In this document: one piece after another, positions 16,223 to 24,683 of the stretch
Layout of the letters: each line of letters opens with the position of its first letter
Numbering within the stretch: position 1 is the stretch's first letter
DNA from: Microcaldota archaeon
GTDB taxonomy: Archaea; Micrarchaeota; Micrarchaeia; Micrarchaeales; CABMGC01
DNA length: 44,485 nt
Assembly (NCBI GenBank): GCA_028866835.1
Contig: JAGWHJ010000011.1
Coordinates: forward strand, 1-44,485
Direction of reading: 5' to 3'
The notes under the pieces: generated by a model
Told to the model about the DNA's origin: nothing
The model's input: only the letters and a program-made list of their open reading frames with translations
The model's database searches: none
Program-made: the position numbers and the translations under genes

Positions 16223-17508
16223 TTACTGCGCCTTTTCCTCTCCCTGTAAAGCATCACTCCAAGCACTATGACTATTACCAGCAGGATCAATGTTGCCAGG
16301 AAGTAGAAGCCACCGCCACCGCTGGCCGTTCTGTACTTGGCAACATCTGACGAATTTAACGCAAGGGCGGCTCCCAAAGTGACCGATGTGTTTGCCCACG
16401 TGGTGGTGTTCTGCCTGAATCCATTCAGGTAAGTTATCTTTATCGGTATCGAATAGGTGCCGCTCTTCAGGCTGGTGTTCGTGTTTATCGATACAGTGAC
16501 CGGGGTTTGCGCGTCAGCCCCGATGTCCCCTACAAATACCGTATTCGAGCCGTAGTTCGAGAATCCGCGCGGCAATATCGGGGTTACGGCCACTGCAGAT
16601 GCTGTTGCGGTTCCTATGTTTGTCAATACGAACGATGTCGAAAATATGTCCCCCGGAGACGGTGCTCCCGGAGCGTTCGTGAATCCGCTCGTGCTTATGT
16701 TTGTAGAACCGCCTGATATCATCTCTATATTCTGCTCTATCTGATTCAGCTTTGTCCCGTTGTAGAAGTTCACAGTTAGGTTAAGCGGTATGGTCGCCGA
16801 AGCGTTCCTTGAAACGTACAGGCTTTCGTTCAGATTCATGGACTGCCCCGCCCCAATCGCGTTGACCTGTATCGGCTGGTCCGATAGTATCGCAACTCCG
16901 TCGGTTGCTGGCACTGAGAGCTTGACCGACAGAGCGCTCAGCGTTGTGGCCCCGGTATTTGTCAGGTTTATCCTGACATTCTGTATGTTCCCGGCATTCA
17001 GCGTCCTCTGCGTCAGATTGACCGAAAGCTGCGATGGGCATACCTGGGTCTCGAAGGTCAGGTTTCTTGTCTCGGTGTCTGAGTAAAGCTGGTAGAAGTA
17101 ATACGTTATCCCTATTCCCGGATTCATTATCGATGATGCATTAGCAGTTACAAACACCGGCAGCATTGCAGTAAAGTAATTGCCTGGATTGATGTTGTTT
17201 GTGCCTGCGGTGCTGCTGCCTATGGCATATACGCTCTTGGAACCGCTTATGCTTAGCTGCACGTTCTGCATCGTCGGCCCGGAGAGCGTAGGCGCGCCGG
17301 CATTAAGCTGGGAAGGCGTCCCGCCATTGGATACTGTTATTGGTATGTGATTTATCTGGCCCCTGCAGAGATATGCGGCGTTTGAGGTTATATAGAAGTT
17401 CGGCGGCGTTGGTATGGGCGAAGGGCCGCTCGTCCCGGCAAATGCCAAGGGCAGAAGGGCCGCCTGCGCGAACAGCACCGCAAGCATAGAAAGTATCCAG
17501 ATTCTCAT
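16219..17508 (-). CDS. Secreted CARDB/NEW3-like repeat protein with C-terminal anchor
   Basis: A 429-residue exported protein with a signal peptide (1-24, ending AFAG), two or three beta-sandwich repeats of the COG1361/CARDB type (for example LTNTGATTLSALSVKLSVP and LTNIGTATASAVAVTPILP), a C-terminal membrane helix (FYFLATLILLVIVIVLGVML) and a basic tail RERKRRSK. Such proteins commonly partner archaeal MacB-type ABC modules. Its ATG overlaps the ATPase stop (ATGA), and its own stop overlaps the permease start, so all three are coupled. Confidence 0.82.
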   Translation of the reverse strand: MRIWILSMLAVLFAQAALLPLAFAGTSGPSPIPTPPNFYITSNAAYLCRGQINHIPITVSNGGTPSQLNAGAPTLSGPTMQNVQLSISGSKSVYAIGSSTAGTNNINPGNYFTAMLPVFVTANASSIMNPGIGITYYFYQLYSDTETRNLTFETQVCPSQLSVNLTQRTLNAGNIQNVRINLTNTGATTLSALSVKLSVPATDGVAILSDQPIQVNAIGAGQSMNLNESLYVSRNASATIPLNLTVNFYNGTKLNQIEQNIEMISGGSTNISTSGFTNAPGAPSPGDIFSTSFVLTNIGTATASAVAVTPILPRGFSNYGSNTVFVGDIGADAQTPVTVSINTNTSLKSGTYSIPIKITYLNGFRQNTTTWANTSVTLGAALALNSSDVAKYRTASGGGGFYFLATLILLVIVIVLGVMLYRERKRRSK

Positions 17509-18197
17509 TTCACTACCTCCTCTTTTTCCATTTTACCATCCTTAATATAAATCACCCTGTCGCAGGTCCTCGTTATGTCTGGGTTGTGCGTGATCATCAC
17601 TACAGTCACCTTCCTTTCATTGCATATCTTCCTGAAGAGCCTCACGACCTCGTCACCAGATTTTGTGTCGAGGTTTCCCGTAGGCTCATCTGCAAGCAGG
17701 AGCGAGGGATTGTTTACTAATGCCCTGGCTATCGCGACGCGCTGCTGTTCCCCGCCGCTTAATTTATTGGGCGTAAGGTGAAGCCTGTGCCCGAGCCCCA
17801 ATTGCGTAAGCAGCGCATCCGCCCTCCTCTTCCTCTCTTCGGATGGCACTCCTATTACCATGAGCGGAAGCTCTACGTTCTTCTCCGCGTCGAGCCCGTT
17901 GATCAGGTTAAACGCCTGGAACACGAAGCCAAGCTGCCTGTTCCTGAACTCTGCAAGCATGTCGCCCTTCATCTCCGATGTTGCTATGCCGTCTATGTAT
18001 ATCTCACCCTTCGTCGGCCTGTCTATCGTGCCTAGCATGTTCATGAGCGTAGACTTGCCGCTGCCGGAAGGGCCTACTATAGCGTCAAACTCGCCCTTCT
18101 TCAATGCGAAAGAGACGCCGTCAACGGCCCTTACCTGCGTGTCTCCGGCTTGAAAAATCTTGGAGACATTCGTAACCTTTACTGAATAATCAGGCAT
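17505..18197 (-). CDS. MacB/LolD-type ABC transporter ATPase
   Basis: A 230-residue ATPase with Walker A GPSGSGKST, Q-loop in LGFVFQAFNLI, signature LSGGEQQRVAIARAL, Walker B LLLADEPTGNLD and H-loop VVMITHNPD. Length and motifs match the LolD/MacB subfamily that drives FtsX-like permeases. It is the first gene of a four-gene minus-strand operon whose first three cistrons overlap by ATGA. The C-terminal KDGKMEKEE is usual. The ATG at 18197 is unambiguous. The substrate or process (surface-protein handling, lipoprotein release or peptide efflux) cannot be decided. Confidence 0.93.
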   Translation of the reverse strand: MPDYSVKVTNVSKIFQAGDTQVRAVDGVSFALKKGEFDAIVGPSGSGKSTLMNMLGTIDRPTKGEIYIDGIATSEMKGDMLAEFRNRQLGFVFQAFNLINGLDAEKNVELPLMVIGVPSEERKRRADALLTQLGLGHRLHLTPNKLSGGEQQRVAIARALVNNPSLLLADEPTGNLDTKSGDEVVRLFRKICNERKVTVVMITHNPDITRTCDRVIYIKDGKMEKEEVVK

Positions 18198-18249
18198 GAT
18201 TCGTTTAGCACCTCCCCTATTAAAAAGCTAGTAGTGCGTTTCGGTTTTT

Positions 18250-18531
18250 TCATTCGGTTTTCCCGAGCTGGTCGATATAGTCCCTGTGCACGTAGCACCA
18301 GTTCCACTCCATGCCGGGAAATGCGGTCATCATGGTGTGGCGTGTCGCTTCGAAGTGTTTGGTCGCATGTTTGCCGATTGATGAATCGCAGCACCCTACG
18401 TGGCCGCAATCCAGGCAAAGCCTGAGATGCACCCAATGTGTGCCGTCCTTGAGGCATTCTTCGCATCCTTCCGGTGTCCTGGGTTTTACAAGCGGCTTAC
18501 GCACTCCCCTCGAATGTATGCAGCTCAACAT
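18250..18531 (-). CDS. Small UBP-type zinc-finger protein
   Basis: A 93-residue protein consisting of one zf-UBP domain: Cys23 and Cys26 (GCEEC), Cys39 and Cys42 (CLDCG), Cys47, then His55, His59 and His65. In eukaryotes this domain binds the C-terminal Gly-Gly of free ubiquitin; stand-alone prokaryotic members are common and of unknown role. The pocket segment WVHLRLCLDCGHVGCCDSS is intact. It starts seven bases after the stop of the AHSA1-type gene at 18539, so they are co-transcribed. The exact start is uncertain by up to about 18 residues because the domain begins near residue 20. Confidence 0.85.
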   Translation of the reverse strand: MLSCIHSRGVRKPLVKPRTPEGCEECLKDGTHWVHLRLCLDCGHVGCCDSSIGKHATKHFEATRHTMMTAFPGMEWNWCYVHRDYIDQLGKTE

Positions 18532-18538
18532 GCAAACA

Positions 18539-18943
18539 CTATCTGGCCTTGAAATATTCCATTAACGGCTTCCAGTACCAATCCTTCCAGCCCTCGGTAT
18601 AGTCCTTGATCTGGCTTTTAGGCACCTTCGACTGGACCATCGTGAGCTCGGTCCTCCTCCCGACCCGCCTAAGCGTTATCGTGACTATCGATGGCGGATA
18701 GCCATCCGGCCATTCGGAGGTACTCCACTCCTGCACTATCCTTTTGTTCTTTACCAGCTCCAGGTTCTTCCCAGTTATATAATTGTCCCATGCGGCCATC
18801 TTGCCGCCCTCTCTCGGCACTATCTTTGCCTTGCTGCCAGTAAACTTAGAGTGTATCCTTGAATCCATGTACGCCCTGTAGACCTCTTCGGTAGTAGCGT
18901 CTATCATGATCTTCTGCTTTATTGTTCCGGTCTTGTTCTCCAT
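18539..18943 (-). CDS. SRPBCC/AHSA1-family protein
   Basis: A 134-residue START-like protein. It opens IKQKIMIDATTEEVYRAYMD, continues with SKFTGSKAKIVPREGGKMAAWDNYITG and ends with a long helix including EGWKDWYWKPLMEYF, all typical of the AHSA1 branch. It probably binds a hydrophobic ligand or a chaperone. A minus-strand ATTTATAG lies about 35 nt upstream of ATG 18943. It heads a two-gene unit with the zf-UBP protein; that pairing is common for these families in bacteria. Confidence 0.87.
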   Translation of the reverse strand: MENKTGTIKQKIMIDATTEEVYRAYMDSRIHSKFTGSKAKIVPREGGKMAAWDNYITGKNLELVKNKRIVQEWSTSEWPDGYPPSIVTITLRRVGRRTELTMVQSKVPKSQIKDYTEGWKDWYWKPLMEYFKAR

Positions 18944-19078
18944 GTGAAATCCCCATGTTATGTGCGCAGGTAAACTATAAATATGACTAAGCGCCAGTTC
19001 AAACTGACTGTTTTTGAGCGAGATCTGCTGGCATGATTCATTGCACCAGATTACGGTGCAATCGTATACGGCGAAAAC

Positions 19079-20320
19079 ATGCGAACTAAACTGAGACCTA
19101 TTTCGGACGACCTAGTCGGCGTGAGAAGGGCTACCGGGAGGTTCGAGGTCCAGTTGGAGATACCCCAAACGTCGACGCTTACGGAAAGGGAGATAGACAA
19201 GATACTCGCTGCAAGCAGCTGGAGCGCCAATCCCGCAGCCATTGCGGATGGATACGAGGGAGGAAGGTCCATACTCCTGCGCAGGGACGAGCCGATCAGA
19301 AAGGGGCCCGTCAAGCTAGGCGGCCTGCAGGTCAGCGGCATAGGCTACAAGCGGCTGGAGCTCGGCAACGACCACTTCGGCACTAGCAGGGACAACGGCT
19401 TCCACGAGCCCAGCAGCGAGAATTTCATGGCCATGGTAGGCGGAGGAGACCTGATGTCAACCGCCCGCGCAAGGGGCAGGAAAGTTATCTCCGATACCCC
19501 CAGCTACAGGGCTCTCGGAACGTACACTTCAACCGAGTTGGCGGAGAAGATAAGCAAGACCAACGAGATTAGCGGCGTGCCGCTTGAGAGATTGCTCGTG
19601 CCGCATGTGGAGGCATACGGCAGGTACCTTGCCCCGTCTCTGCAGGGCCGTGACGGTCCGTTCGGCTTCATCGTGTTCCCCGTGCCGGATCCTTCAAAGG
19701 AGAGGGCCATAAACGACTTCCTTAGGCCGTTCCACGCAGCTGTAAAAGGCATGGGCCATGAGGATGCGCTATCATTTTTCCACCGCGATCTCTCCCCATA
19801 TATAGGGATACTCGTGAATGGCCTCAGGGAGCTGCACGACGAAGGCAGAAGGGTGCACCTTCAAACGCACATGGGCAACTTTTACATAATAGAAGGGATT
19901 CCGTACCTTGTGGATTGGGGCACCATGAGGAGGCTGGGCAACAATGCCTATGAGAACATAATCAACAGGTGCCTCGATATAGAACGTCCTGTCGACGACT
20001 ACGCAACCCTATTGCGAAAGATCTTCGCGTCTATCACCGAGGTACAGGCAGGTGAAGGAAAACTGGCCGCATTCGAAAAGGTCCTTTCAGCATACGCAAG
20101 AATCCCGCTTGAGGAGGTTGGCATGGCTCAATTCAGCAGGGCCCTCATCGAGACCTTCGGAAGGTTCCCGACATACGTGGAGGCCTCCGTGGAATGGATG
20201 AAGGCCAGGGGCATGGAGGGATACAGGAACGTCGTGGTCAGGCCTGCAAAGGCGAAGGCAGGAAGAAACGAGCCGTGCCCATGCGGGTCCGGGAAGAAGT
20301 ATAAGCACTGCCATGGCTGA
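19079..20320 (+). CDS. Kinase-fold (SelO/APH-like) protein with C-terminal SEC-C zinc motif
   Basis: A 413-residue protein. The middle resembles a protein-kinase-like fold: GGRSILLRRDEPIRKG near residue 61 could be the nucleotide-binding sheet, VHLQTHMGNFYI (259-270) aligns by eye with the catalytic loop HgDlHpgNil, and YLVDWGTM (276-283) with the metal-binding DxG. The usual catalytic Asp is Gln262 while Asn267 and Asp279 remain, so it is a pseudokinase or, like SelO, an enzyme with altered chemistry such as AMP transfer. Residues 395-413 are a SEC-C zinc motif (EPCPCGSGKKYKHCHG). Family placement is inference. It is monocistronic. Confidence 0.6.
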   Translation: MRTKLRPISDDLVGVRRATGRFEVQLEIPQTSTLTEREIDKILAASSWSANPAAIADGYEGGRSILLRRDEPIRKGPVKLGGLQVSGIGYKRLELGNDHFGTSRDNGFHEPSSENFMAMVGGGDLMSTARARGRKVISDTPSYRALGTYTSTELAEKISKTNEISGVPLERLLVPHVEAYGRYLAPSLQGRDGPFGFIVFPVPDPSKERAINDFLRPFHAAVKGMGHEDALSFFHRDLSPYIGILVNGLRELHDEGRRVHLQTHMGNFYIIEGIPYLVDWGTMRRLGNNAYENIINRCLDIERPVDDYATLLRKIFASITEVQAGEGKLAAFEKVLSAYARIPLEEVGMAQFSRALIETFGRFPTYVEASVEWMKARGMEGYRNVVVRPAKAKAGRNEPCPCGSGKKYKHCHG

Positions 20321-20339
20321 AAACCGAATTATGGGCAGC

Positions 20340-20678
20340 TTACCTGACTTTGTACACGTCGCTGCCCACGGAGACGGGATGGTTTACCTTTATCCCTACG
20401 TCATCGCCCTCTCCTGCCTCAATCACATCCTCTCTGTTTATCTGCATGCTTGAGACCTTCTGCCTTATTGCGTCATCCCCGCTAACTATCTCGATGGTGT
20501 CCCCCACCTTCAGCCCCAATCTGAGCGTTATCGCAGCGACGTTTATCTTGTCGAAGAACTGCTCCACTGTCCCGACAAGCACTTTGCTGCCTGCCGCAGG
20601 CCTGGCCGGCAGCACCTCGCCGCGCTGTTTCGCCTCCCACTCCTCCACCGATTCTATCGTGTTATCGATGTCATCCAT
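20340..20678 (-). CDS. EF-Tu domain II-like translation-factor-like protein
   Basis: A 112-residue protein with a single beta-barrel matching domain II of translational GTPases: VGTVEQFFDKINVAAITL, then LKVGDTIEIVSGDD, then SSMQINREDVIEAGEGDDVG ending VSVGSDVYKV. Stand-alone copies occur in many archaea and bacteria next to or fused with U32 peptidases; the role is unknown, perhaps RNA or tRNA binding. The first 30 residues are acidic and probably disordered. It converges with the kinase-fold gene (19 nt between). Confidence 0.8.
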   Translation of the reverse strand: MDDIDNTIESVEEWEAKQRGEVLPARPAAGSKVLVGTVEQFFDKINVAAITLRLGLKVGDTIEIVSGDDAIRQKVSSMQINREDVIEAGEGDDVGIKVNHPVSVGSDVYKVR

Positions 20679-20731
20679 ACAAGCCTATAATCCAGATAAA
20701 ATAATAAATCCGCATCTTTGTTGATGGTCCT

Positions 20732-21595
20732 TTAGCCCAGCGATAACAGCACCAGCCCGAGAACAGCAATCGCTACCCCACCGATCTGGATCTTCGTTAT
20801 CCGCTCATGAAGCAGCATTATGGCAAGCAGGACCGTTACCACAGCCGCGGCAGCGGTGATCGGCGCAACTATGTCAACGTAATTGTAAATGACCCCTAAA
20901 TTGTAGGCAAGGAATGACGCGACGATCAATACTGATACGAAAAAGAGGTTTTTCGATTCCTCTTTCGGAAGGCTGAAATCCGCCTTGATTATTATGCCGT
21001 ACAGCAAGATAAAAAATAGCCTCGCAAAATACACAAGAAATATCGCAGAAAATACCCCCAGCGCCTCTGTAAGTATGCTTATTAAAAAGAAGTATACTCC
21101 CCAGCCCAGCATCGATACCAAGCCGTACTCAACGCCGCTGTGCAGCTTTCTCGAGCCCAGCCTCAACAGGTCCCCTGTATTCAATGAAACCAGTATGGTG
21201 CCGAAAATGACCAGGCAGATGAACAGGACCTGCAGGTCTGTCACTATCTCATTGAGGAATACAAAGCCGAGGATCGCGCTGATTGCCGCCCATCCTGAAG
21301 TGACCGGGGCTATTATCGAGGCGCTTCCGAACTGGAGTCCCTTCATCATGAATATGCTGCCCGCTGCCGAGCCGAGCCCTGCGCCCATTATGATCGCCAG
21401 CAGATACGGCGTTATCGGGACGTAGTGGAAAAGGAACAATGCCAGGATGAACGTGGTGATTACCTGGAAGACCGTAGGCCAGAGGGCGGTCCTGAAAGCG
21501 CCTATGCTCTTTGAGGGCCTTACGAGGAGGAAGTCCACCACGCCGAAGCCGAGCATGGACGCCACCCCGAATATTATGCCCAACACGAAGTCCAT
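20732..21595 (-). CDS. EamA/DMT-family transporter
   Basis: A 287-residue membrane protein with ten predicted helices in two EamA halves. The second ends TAAAAVVTVLLAIMLLHERI followed by GGVAIAVLGLVLLSLG; the first contains PVTSGWAAISAILGFVFLNE. Members of the drug/metabolite superfamily export or import amino acids, nucleotides or other small metabolites, and the substrate cannot be read from sequence. It starts at ATG 21595 and is monocistronic, diverging from the PPOX/PH-rhodanese operon. Confidence 0.9.
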   Translation of the reverse strand: MDFVLGIIFGVASMLGFGVVDFLLVRPSKSIGAFRTALWPTVFQVITTFILALFLFHYVPITPYLLAIIMGAGLGSAAGSIFMMKGLQFGSASIIAPVTSGWAAISAILGFVFLNEIVTDLQVLFICLVIFGTILVSLNTGDLLRLGSRKLHSGVEYGLVSMLGWGVYFFLISILTEALGVFSAIFLVYFARLFFILLYGIIIKADFSLPKEESKNLFFVSVLIVASFLAYNLGVIYNYVDIVAPITAAAAVVTVLLAIMLLHERITKIQIGGVAIAVLGLVLLSLG

Positions 21596-21731
21596 GAATA
21601 CGCAGCCCGAGGAATCAGTTGCAGTTCAGGATATTAAGCTTTTCAAGCCGTCCAAAACGCTTGGGCTTTAGAACAGGCTCTAGGCGGATAAAGGCAACAA
21701 TTATATAAGCAAGCGGCCAATACTAAAGCAT

Positions 21732-22214
21732 ATGCAAGACAAAAACGAATCATACGAGGAGGAAGCCAAGCGCCTGATAAGCGACAACAAGTACATGGTC
21801 GTGGCGACATCCGACAAGGATGGAAACTCATGGGCGGCGACCGTATTCTACGTATACGACAAGAAATACAATTTCTACTTCCTTTCCGCAGTAGATTCCA
21901 GGCACTGCGAGTTCATCAACAAGAATCCAAAGGTTGCGTTTGTCATATTCGATGCAAATCAGCCCATCGGCCATTCGGAGGGCATACAGGCCCTGGGGCG
22001 GGCATCATTCGTCAAGGACCGCGAGCTCGAGGAGGTAATAAAGCTCTACTCAAACAGGCTGTTTCCAAAGTCCACCATTCCTCCAGGCACGAGATATCCA
22101 AAGGAAAACTACGGCGAAGCATCGGAATTCCGCTTCTACAAGATCGAGGTCTCCAATCTCTATGTTACCGGCACTATAGACAGGAGGACAGAGGTGGATC
22201 GTACCAGCCTATAA
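21732..22214 (+). CDS. Pyridoxamine 5'-phosphate oxidase-like FMN-binding split-barrel protein
   Basis: A 160-residue split-barrel protein: YMVVATSDKDGNSWAATVFY, then NFYFLSAVDSRHCEFINKNP, then GIQALGRASFV, the usual pattern of PPOX/flavin-reductase-like members that bind FMN or F420. It probably forms a dimer and may reduce small substrates or bind haem. A TTATATAAG box near 21700 precedes ATG 21732. Its stop is followed one base later by the TTG start of the PH-rhodanese gene, so the two are probably translated together, a context that may hint at function. Confidence 0.87.
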   Translation: MQDKNESYEEEAKRLISDNKYMVVATSDKDGNSWAATVFYVYDKKYNFYFLSAVDSRHCEFINKNPKVAFVIFDANQPIGHSEGIQALGRASFVKDRELEEVIKLYSNRLFPKSTIPPGTRYPKENYGEASEFRFYKIEVSNLYVTGTIDRRTEVDRTSL

Positions 22215-22215
22215 G

Positions 22216-23058
22216 TTGGGTGTTTCAATAGAGGCTTACTTCACTAGGAGAGCCATCAGAGAGGCGAATTCCATTCTGGGTGAAGGCGAAGAGATACTGA
22301 TGACGTTAAGGCAGAGCCTCATAACGGACATAGCGCCGTCCTTTGCCATAGTGACGAACAAGAGGGTCATAATAGTAAACAACTCCTTCTTCGGGCTGTA
22401 TCTCAACCACAACCTGATAACGCCGACAGATTACAACAGCATATATTTCAAGCAGATAACCAGCGTAGTCGTCGTGAAGGGGAGGATCTTCGAATCCGTG
22501 AACATAAGGATACTGGGGGCCTTCGATGCAAATGTGGCGAAGCAGAGGCGGACCGAGGGCGAGATGGACGGGATTCACCGCGCAGATGCCGCGAAGTTCG
22601 TTAAGCTTGTGAACTCCCTGCTGCTCCCGCAACAAAACAGCAGCGCGCAGCAGAAGCAGCCAGAAAAGCAGGATGCCCAAAAAACCCTGCTCCAGATGTA
22701 CTACGCGTTCAAGGGCATAGACCAGTACGCCGACGTGAATGTCGACGAGCTCGACTATCCCGGCGTCCTGAAGCTCATCAGCGACGGCAAGTCATCGATA
22801 GTCTGGCTGGGCTCGGAAGAGCCTGAATACATAAGCGGCATACTCGGGATAAATGCCAGCAAGATAACCAAGCTGGATCCTGACGAGATAGGGACGGGAA
22901 ACAGGGAGCTGTTCGAGCCCTTGAGCGGCAAGGTCTTCGTATGCTACAATGGCAACATATCGAAGTTTGTTGCCAAGTACATAAAGAAGCAGTTCGGCAT
23001 AGGTGTGTATTGCCTTAAGCACGGCGTAGTCGGGCTCTTTTCGGGCAAAGCCTCGTAG
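22216..23058 (+). CDS. PH-like domain fused to rhodanese-like domain, Cys-containing paralogue
   Basis: A 280-residue protein with the same architecture as the one at 4128. Residues about 25-135 are a PH-like domain (ILMTLRQSLI, AIVTNKRVIIVNNSFFG, then ITSVVVVKGRIFESVNIRI). A Gln-rich linker (139-158) leads to the rhodanese-like part (185-280), with SSIVWLGSEE at the first strand and FVCYNGNISKFVAKYI at the active loop. Cys243 lies where rhodaneses carry the catalytic Cys. TTG 22216 is the only start consistent with the reading frame; no ribosome site is clear, which fits coupling to the PPOX gene one base upstream. Its role is unknown. Confidence 0.72.
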   Translation: MGVSIEAYFTRRAIREANSILGEGEEILMTLRQSLITDIAPSFAIVTNKRVIIVNNSFFGLYLNHNLITPTDYNSIYFKQITSVVVVKGRIFESVNIRILGAFDANVAKQRRTEGEMDGIHRADAAKFVKLVNSLLLPQQNSSAQQKQPEKQDAQKTLLQMYYAFKGIDQYADVNVDELDYPGVLKLISDGKSSIVWLGSEEPEYISGILGINASKITKLDPDEIGTGNRELFEPLSGKVFVCYNGNISKFVAKYIKKQFGIGVYCLKHGVVGLFSGKAS

Positions 23059-23098
23059 CCATCGTTCCGCCCTACGGTTGCATAAAAAGGAGTAAGAG

Positions 23099-24673
23099 AT
23101 GGAACCGAAGACAACAAACCACTATTTGATACCGATAGCGATACTCGCGTTGGCATCTCTGTTCGTTGTGATAAGCGTCTACAACTCCAAGGGGGTGGGC
23201 TGGGACTTCCTCGATGCCTACCTTTCCGGCCAGAGCCTCCTAAGGGGGGATTTTTACTACACCGTCACTAACTACGGGACTGCTGCGAACCTCAGCCTGA
23301 ATCCAAGCTCGCCGTTCCTCGAGATGCTGAGGAACTCCTCCCTTGTGAACTACATAAATGTCTCGCGAGCATACGCGCCTGAATTCATAAACCTGATAGA
23401 GACGAAGGACGTGTACTTCACATCGGAGAAATACCCGGGCCCCATACTTGTCATGGCCCTTGCCTACCTGATCTTCAAGGGCATGGCCATAGATGTATAC
23501 CTTGCCATCCTGGTGCTGCTGGTCTGCATCGGCGTGGTATACGCATCGCGTAGGCTGAAGATAGACCCGATCGTGCTCGCATCCCTTCTTCTCTCCGTAT
23601 ACCTTGTCAAGTACACCATGCTCTTCAACAGCAGCGAGTCGCTCTCCATAGGGATACTGCTCTTCGCAATTGCACTGCTGGTTAGGGACAGCCCCTACTT
23701 CGGCCTTGTGATAGGGCTTGCAGGCATTGCAAAGTACAACAACTTCGTATTCATACCTATGATCCTGCTCCTGAGCACAAGGGTGAAGAAGGCCCAGGCA
23801 GCGCTGCTTCTGGCTGTGCCGATAGTGCCGTGGCTGGCGTACAACTTCCTCCTGTTCCAGAATCCGTTGCACAGCCTGATAGGCAACATAGCTGAGACCG
23901 CTGCAAACAATGTCAATCTTGCTGCAGATTCTGTGCAGTCGATAATCGGCGTCGTGCCATATCCGTACGAGCTGGTGGAGGTGCTTGCCTATCCGCTCGC
24001 TGCCCTGATCATCTTCGCGGCTTTGATGGCGTCTCTGGGAAAAACCAGGACCGATCCGGCGAGGCTCTACAAGGCCATGGCAAAAGACAGAAGGTACCTT
24101 GTCATATCTGTGTTCCTCGTAATAGCCGTGGCCGGCTTTATCGTGACGATAGGCCACATAGACGGGCCGGTAAGGGAGTTGTACGCAGTATATCTTGGGC
24201 TTTCGGTCCTGCTGTGCCTGGTACTGGCCGATAACATCAACAGGCTGAAAATTCCGCACATCATGCGCTCCGCAGCGCCAAGGGCTGTTCCGGCACTGTT
24301 CTTCCTGGTAAGCCTCTCGACATTGGCGCTGTACCTGGACTATTCGCAGGCAAACCCCGGATGGATGCAATACGCGTCAAACGATCCTGTGTTCAGGGAA
24401 GCCTCCGCCGCTCTATTCGCGCAAGGCCTGTCGAATTGCACGGTTGTCAGCAATGCGTGGCCATACCTGAGGAACCTGAACGTCACCGCGTACAGCGTCC
24501 AGTACTACGACCAGCCCCTGTACAACCTTGGGCTCAACAGGGTGGCTATTGTCGTCTTCCCGAACGTCGGCGTGCCCGCCTCGTTCGCACACCTTAGCAA
24601 CATAAGCAGGGTCTACCTCTACGGAAACTTCACCATATACGTGCCCGCGGATCACGCCTGCAACCTGCACTAG
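23099..24673 (+). CDS. GT-C-like multi-pass membrane glycosyltransferase
   Basis: A 524-residue protein with about ten to twelve helices. After helix 1 comes VGWDFLDAYLSGQSLLRGDFYY, whose Asp residues at the first outside loop resemble the metal or lipid-phosphate site of GT-C enzymes (ArnT/PMT/GT87 type). A soluble C-terminal part of about 100 residues (CTVVSNAWPYLRNLNVTAYS onward) lies outside. Such enzymes move a sugar from a polyprenyl-phosphate donor to protein or lipid, which would suit the many sequon-rich exported proteins nearby. GGAG precedes ATG 23099. It is 40 nt after the PH-rhodanese gene and may be co-transcribed. Specific subfamily is not assignable by eye. Confidence 0.65.
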   Translation: MEPKTTNHYLIPIAILALASLFVVISVYNSKGVGWDFLDAYLSGQSLLRGDFYYTVTNYGTAANLSLNPSSPFLEMLRNSSLVNYINVSRAYAPEFINLIETKDVYFTSEKYPGPILVMALAYLIFKGMAIDVYLAILVLLVCIGVVYASRRLKIDPIVLASLLLSVYLVKYTMLFNSSESLSIGILLFAIALLVRDSPYFGLVIGLAGIAKYNNFVFIPMILLLSTRVKKAQAALLLAVPIVPWLAYNFLLFQNPLHSLIGNIAETAANNVNLAADSVQSIIGVVPYPYELVEVLAYPLAALIIFAALMASLGKTRTDPARLYKAMAKDRRYLVISVFLVIAVAGFIVTIGHIDGPVRELYAVYLGLSVLLCLVLADNINRLKIPHIMRSAAPRAVPALFFLVSLSTLALYLDYSQANPGWMQYASNDPVFREASAALFAQGLSNCTVVSNAWPYLRNLNVTAYSVQYYDQPLYNLGLNRVAIVVFPNVGVPASFAHLSNISRVYLYGNFTIYVPADHACNLH

Positions 24674-24683
24674 AATCGGGCAT

